From Anseranas semipalmata (taxonomy: Eukaryota; Chordata; Aves; Anseriformes; Anseranatidae), in assembly GCA_013399115.1 (NCBI GenBank), contig VXAA01001508.1:590652-654651 (forward strand): 64,000 nt of DNA, read 5' to 3'. The position numbers were made by a program, and so were the translations under genes. The first letter of the stretch is position 1, and each line of letters opens with the position of its first letter. Shown piece by piece: positions 58,930 through 64,000 of this stretch. The notes under the pieces are model-generated. The model made no database searches. It had not been told where the DNA came from and saw nothing but the letters and a program-made list of their open reading frames with translations.

Positions 58930-59600
58930 AAAATTCAATGAAAAAAAATAGTGCCTGCGATTTGTAAGCAATATTTATCTACTTTGTTCCTACACAGCAT
59001 ATCTGAGAGATATTTCATAGTCTTCTTTATAATGGTGATTCTAGAGATATAAACTGTTAATAGAAAAAAATGTATAATAGCAATACAAAAAGGGCTGATT
59101 ATTAATAAAACACTGTCAGATTAACTAACAGTAAAGTAAAGCCTATCTCGTAAGTGCTTGAGAGATAATTCTTCATTCCAAAGTGGTATTTTAGAGTTAT
59201 GCACTAATAAAAAATTGCTTTAAACTTTCTTTGAGATTAAAACTGCATAGTTTTAAAAAATTGCTGGTAAAAATTTAACTTAAAAGAAAGCATTAAATAA
59301 TAGACATTAGTGTTGGAGTCATATTATGGGCAGATTACATTTCAAAGAAAGGGTGCTCTTTATATTTTCAAGTGGCAAATGGCATCTGATATTGCAGTGT
59401 CTCCCTCATAAGCTAAACAGTTTTTCAGCTGTGTGCTGACAAGTTTAAATGCCAGTTAGGGTTTGGTCTGTGTCCAAATGAAGGCAACAGATTTTTCCGC
59501 TGGCTTTTGCAGGGCTATGAATTTACTTTGAGGCACAGCAAAATATGCTGTGAGTGCATTTACATGACCATGAAGCCTATAGCAACAACTGTCTCAAGAA
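58930..59600. promoter_or_regulatory. Candidate AT-rich conserved noncoding block
   Basis: A long repeat-free AT-rich stretch. Motifs include GGCTGATTATTAATAAAACA, AGATTAACTAACAG, GCACTAATAAAAAATTGC and TTGAGATTAAAACTGC (to about 59330). A more balanced part at 59440-59600 includes CAAATGAAGGCAACAG and TGCATTTACATGACC. Possible enhancer cluster; inferred from composition. Confidence 0.3.
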
Positions 59601-62600
59601 AACACAAGCCCAAGCATTTCCAAGGAGCTGGTTTGATTACAAATGGGTGCCTGGCCAAGCTGCCCTCCTTTCTTCACAAGAAACAACCCAGGACACCTTA
59701 CTACGATGTGGGAAAGGTTGTCAGATAGAAGAAATCCTGGGGTGAATGTTAAAATGAACGTCTTGTAAGATAGGGGGTGAATAAATTTGAGACCCCATAG
59801 TTCAGATGCCCCAAATCAGACACTTTGATCTCATATTATGAAGTGCCAACATGAAGAAATACTGAATATGCCTGTGAATTCATCTGTGTATCTACACAGG
59901 TAACTACAGCTGTGCTATATTGGAAAATTGCAGCCTATACACACATTGTCCTTCAGTGAAATAACAAAGAGACAACCCACGCAGGAATCTGGGCAGCACA
60001 AAATGCAAAACACGTTCTTGTTCTGGTCTGCAACTAGAAGTTACAATAATATAAATAATAATAGTAAACAGTAAAGAGAATAATTTGAGAGCCAAAGGGT
60101 AGGGACAGTTGAAATAACTATAATAAATCATTCTGGTGTATGAAGAAAAGCTGAAGATGATTATTGGCAAACACCTTACATTGGAGAATTTTTCCTGTAG
60201 GAAAAAGCTGATAGAATGAAATGTAGATGAAAGAAGGGGACACAAAGCTGCAGGAATTTGCCCTGCCATGGCAGGAGGATGGACATCATAACCAAAGGAG
60301 AACTGATCCAGAATAAAAGTGGAGGAAACTTGCCTTTGTAATATTCCTACCCATGACTATTTTATAGGACAATGCCAAACTTTGAAATAATTTACTTGGT
60401 ACCAGCAGTAAAGCTGCTGGAGAATTTTCACACAAAGGTATCAATGCTCCTGATGGGTTTCTGCTTCTCAGAATTTGCAGGAGAAAGAAAACAGAAATCA
60501 AGAAACTCTCTTTCCCTCCCTTCATTGAAGCCAACCACCAAAACTCTACAGCATTTATAGGCTCTGAATCTGATTGATCTTCTGAAATGGGTGAAGTATA
60601 ACATTTCTAAAGGTATTTATTTAGTTGCTTTGTGCCTGGGGACATTCCTTGTTGATAAAGAACCTCAGAAAAGTTATTTTAGCTTTAAGAAGGGGTTTTT
60701 ATTATAGACAGACACGATCCACTTTTTGGCTATTTCATGCTAAGGGACACCAGCTGAGCATCCAGCCCAGAATGTCTGAAAAGTCAGTTTGGTGCAGCTG
60801 GTACCAGTCTGAAGAAAGCAGGGTGGGTCCTGAAACTTCTGGAAATACTGAAGTAACAGATAGTTGGATGGATGCTCTCAGCTGAGCTCAGGCTCAGCAC
60901 CTGACAGCAACCACCCAGCTTCCAGCTGACCCTGAGCACAGTCACAGCTTCCAGGTAACTGCTTGCAAAAGGCCATGCAGAGATGCCATTCACTACCTGA
61001 GCTCAGAAGTAACAGGTAGGCTGCTGATGGGGTTGTTAGCCTTCTCCTTTCACAGGCTCAGACCTTTTTCATACAAAGGGCACATCAGGCACCTATATGC
61101 CTCATGCTTTGTTCTCTTCTCCCTCTCAAAGCATGGTCCTGTGAAGCCACAGGCACCCAGCACTGGGACAAACGCTGTCACTAGATCCTGATGTGCGGGA
61201 CGTATCTCTGTCCTGGGCCCTGAGGTGGTGAAACAGAGGCATTCTCCATTTTGGGAGATGAAAAAAAATTTAAAAACCCTGTTAGCCCCTACTGCAATTG
61301 TTCCCCTTCACAGTTATAGAAACTTTTCTTAAAAACAGCTTTTCTTGGAAACTTGAGTTTTGCTGCCCCAAAGTACTCACTGTTTCTTAGGCACAGTCCC
61401 AGGAGATTGAAGAACAATAGACTGAAAGGGATGGAGTTAGAGGAAAAATAAAACAGCTGGATAGTCAGGATGTTGGGAGTGAAAAGCCTCTTCTTTGCCT
61501 AGTATTCCTTATTTCTTGTTGCTGGAATTCCAGCAAGCAGGTATTAATAATAAATAAAAAGAATTGTGAAGGTTATCAACACTGACCCCTTCCCTCTTTC
61601 AAGTAGATCTCAGGTTCTTTTTATTGAATATACACAAACTTCACCACATTCAGACTAGTTCTGTCCTGTCTTTCAAGGAAGACTGTAGCTTGGGCAACCC
61701 AGGCTCATTTCCCCCCACCTTCCACTTTCATTTCTAAGAAATAAAAAGCCTTTGGACTTCTGGGAAACGTGACACCAAAAATACATGGTTTTGTCTTTTC
61801 AATTTGCTGGTTGACCATAGGGTTTTTGATGTCATTTAAAATGAAACATCATGTTTACGAGCATTTTATGTTGCTATTCCTGCAACAAACATGAGCCCAT
61901 CATCTCTGTGCCTGGTTCAGAGACCTGGCCATGAGACCTCACCTACAGAACTAGTCACTAGCAATCATATGACACGAAAATCATTGTGGAAATATAAATG
62001 CCATTTATTGCATAACCTACTGTATTCTGTACCACAAGCAGTACAATCCCTGTCCTTTTTTGAATAATTTTAAATTAGCCAGAGTCTCAAAAGAAAGGAT
62101 GTTGAAGGTCAAAGCCAACTCCTAAAAAGGTTGAGCAATGCAGACAGCTCTTCTATTTTCCTCCTCCTCCTCTGGCTTTAATTTTACGGGGCAAGAGGTT
62201 GGCATGGAGGCCACTGCCTACTTATTTGGTACTACGAATGAAACATCATAAGTACCAGACTGAGAACTTCTAAGAAATCCTTTCAGAGTGATCTGGACTC
62301 TTTCTCTTAGAAAAGCAGGTTGGCAGTTTTTTGAATGTTCTATGTGCTAAACCTAACCTCAGTTCTCAAGTTAAGAATCTTCAAAATGAGCTCACTAAGT
62401 ATCCAAAAAGAGAGAAAAAGAGTAAGATTTGATTATTTTATAACCTTGTCAAATGAATATTTACAGATTGGACTGGAAAGCGTGTGCATGGGAGAAGAAA
62501 TAACAGGTTACAGAATCATATCCCAAATATTTGCAATTGGTTCTCCTGTCAGGTCTTTGATACCTGGTACAGCAAGCTCTCCACTGCAGCCACAACCCCC

Positions 62601-64000
62601 TGTATGTTTATGTCACCTCACACAGGGATGCTGAGGGGAAAAAACAACCTCAGATTGCTTCCAGACAGGTTATGCTACCTCAGGCAGGGTGGCGTGTCTC
62701 TATCAGAGGCAAGAAGCAGTGGATGTGTCACACATTGTGATATCAGGGCTATTGTTGAGGTGAAATACCGCGGTCTGCCCCAAATGCTTCACCAACAAGA
62801 ACCTGTCGCTTAGCTAACAGAGATCCTGTGGCATAACAGGGAGAGATGCTGGTGCGACACAACACAGCCCTGAAATGTGTTAGGAGAAATCCAATATTAC
62901 AGAATTTATATCTGCAAAGTTCATCTTGTATTCTTCCCCCCTAGATGCCTTCCTATATTTCAGGCCTGTAGAATCGATGGAACCAAGGGGCAGTTTGTCG
63001 TAGCGCCCTGTAGGATGATATTAAATTCTTGCTTTATTGCTAATATCAGCAACATTTTTAGACAGAGACAAGAAAGAAAGAGAGAAAGGAAGGATGTGAG
63101 AGAGAGATGGAAGCTACAAGATGCATTGCTTATGGTGCTGAAGTCTTAACTAGGGAAAAAAGGTAAAGCCCAGGTCTGTAAATCTTAAAAACATCTGAGG
63201 TCCCCATTCCCTAGCTCTGTAGCAGTCCTTTAACAGCCACAGCTAGGTTAGACTGGTAATGAGGAAAAAAGCTGATTGTGTTGTGCCAGGGCAATGCCCA
63301 GTGTGGTTCAGAAAGGCCCTTTGAGCAGGAGCTAAGTGACTTCTGAGTCCTGCTTTGCTTCTCGCACACAATCCCTCTGCTGACATCTGTGGCCTGGGTT
63401 CATTGTCGATGCAGAGCATAGCATCCAGCACGCTGAGTTGTTAACACATTTTGGTCCCAGTCTCTCCATGCTATGCATAGATGGTATTTCCATGCTTCAG
63501 GGGCACCCTGAAGGCCCCTTATTGTTATAAGGGTTGCAAGCCCTTACAGTTGTGTTGCCAGCAACCTTTTATAACCAACCAGCCTAAGCCCTGCTAAAGA
63601 GCTGGCCCAGTAGCAGTGAGACTTGGTCTCTAACTACTTGAAGATAAATCCCCCTTTTCTATCTGCCCAGGGCTTAATAGCATTTCCCTGTTGTGAAACT
63701 GTTGTGGCAGTAAGGGTGAGATGTTTGTGAGGAGGCCAGGCACTGCAGGAGCCAAGGTCCTATCAGAAGCTATAATTTCTCACTAGCTCTGCCTCAGACC
63801 CAGGACCAGCACAGCACATCCAGCTCCCTAACAGTCCATTTTGAAAATGACCTGGTACTGATTTATCCAGCAGAATTATAATCATAAGCTGTAGAAGTGA
63901 GTTGGCAATTAATGCCTTGAGTTAATTCATGGCTGGTGTAAGCAGGAGTGACTCTTAAATCACACTGAGCTTCTTCCATTTACATCTGTGATGAATTTGG
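59601..64000. other. Non-coding interval, no gene recognised
   Basis: 4.4 kb without a supportable gene; frames reach about 121 codons. A purine-rich tract (AAGAAAGAGAGAAAGGAAGG) lies at 63060-63112. A 7-bp inverted repeat CCCTTAT TGTT ATAAGGG lies near 63517-63534. No recognisable mobile element. Confidence 0.55.

Noticed and set aside
1..64000. A previously undescribed multi-gene system
   Set aside because: No operon-like arrangement, no credible coding genes and a vertebrate noncoding character throughout; the novelty candidates are noncoding or retroviral rearrangements.

Overview
The window is vertebrate nuclear DNA, and most likely from a bird. The best taxonomic marker is a CR1 LINE 3' end of the avian type at about 20.41-20.68 kb, which ends in the CR1 octamer motif. 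A rearranged endogenous retrovirus at 57.4-58.5 kb has LTR ends that I recognise from avian ERVL-like elements. Interspersed repeats are otherwise sparse and old (several MIR-type SINE remnants and an L3/CR1-like tail), as expected of a compact avian genome. I cannot name the species or locus. Family assignments come from memory of consensus sequences, not from a database search.

I find no convincing protein-coding gene, tRNA, rRNA or CRISPR array. Open frames are short (at most about 155 codons), overlap on both strands, and have the length expected by chance. The longest is retroviral debris. The region reads as a gene desert or the inside of a very large intron. Such regions in birds often carry distal regulatory elements, and several AT-rich, homeodomain/octamer/SOX-motif-rich blocks look like conserved noncoding elements. 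Conservation itself cannot be seen from one sequence.

Layout. 0-9 kb: a CCTCT microsatellite, two MIR remnants, a 39-bp tandem duplication, and a pair of diverged collinear noncoding copies 2,626 bp apart (about 5.70 and 8.33 kb). 9-19 kb: mostly featureless, with an LTR-like promoter/poly(A) module at 14.04-14.35 kb and one AT-rich block at 15.6 kb. 19.7-20.7 kb: a small CpG-rich patch with a strong Kozak ATG and a splice-donor match, then the CR1. 21-35 kb: an L3-like tail, a CpG patch, regulatory-looking blocks at 26.5, 31.0 and 33.5 kb, and MIRs at 27.6 and 29.75 kb. 36-45 kb: regulatory-looking blocks at 36.3, 39.3, 40.2 and 44.2 kb, a hairpin at 37.03 kb, a MIR at 38.65 kb and several microsatellites. 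45.6-46.4 kb: an area with unusually protein-like short frames. 48-55 kb: purine tracts, a CTCF-like site at 52.69 kb and a CpG-rich block at 53.2 kb. 57-58.5 kb: the inverted ERV. 58.9-59.6 kb: an AT-rich block. The remainder is ordinary non-coding DNA.

No set of genes works together here. The two observations most worth following are the duplicated noncoding pair and the ERV whose 5' LTR segment is inverted relative to its own internal region.
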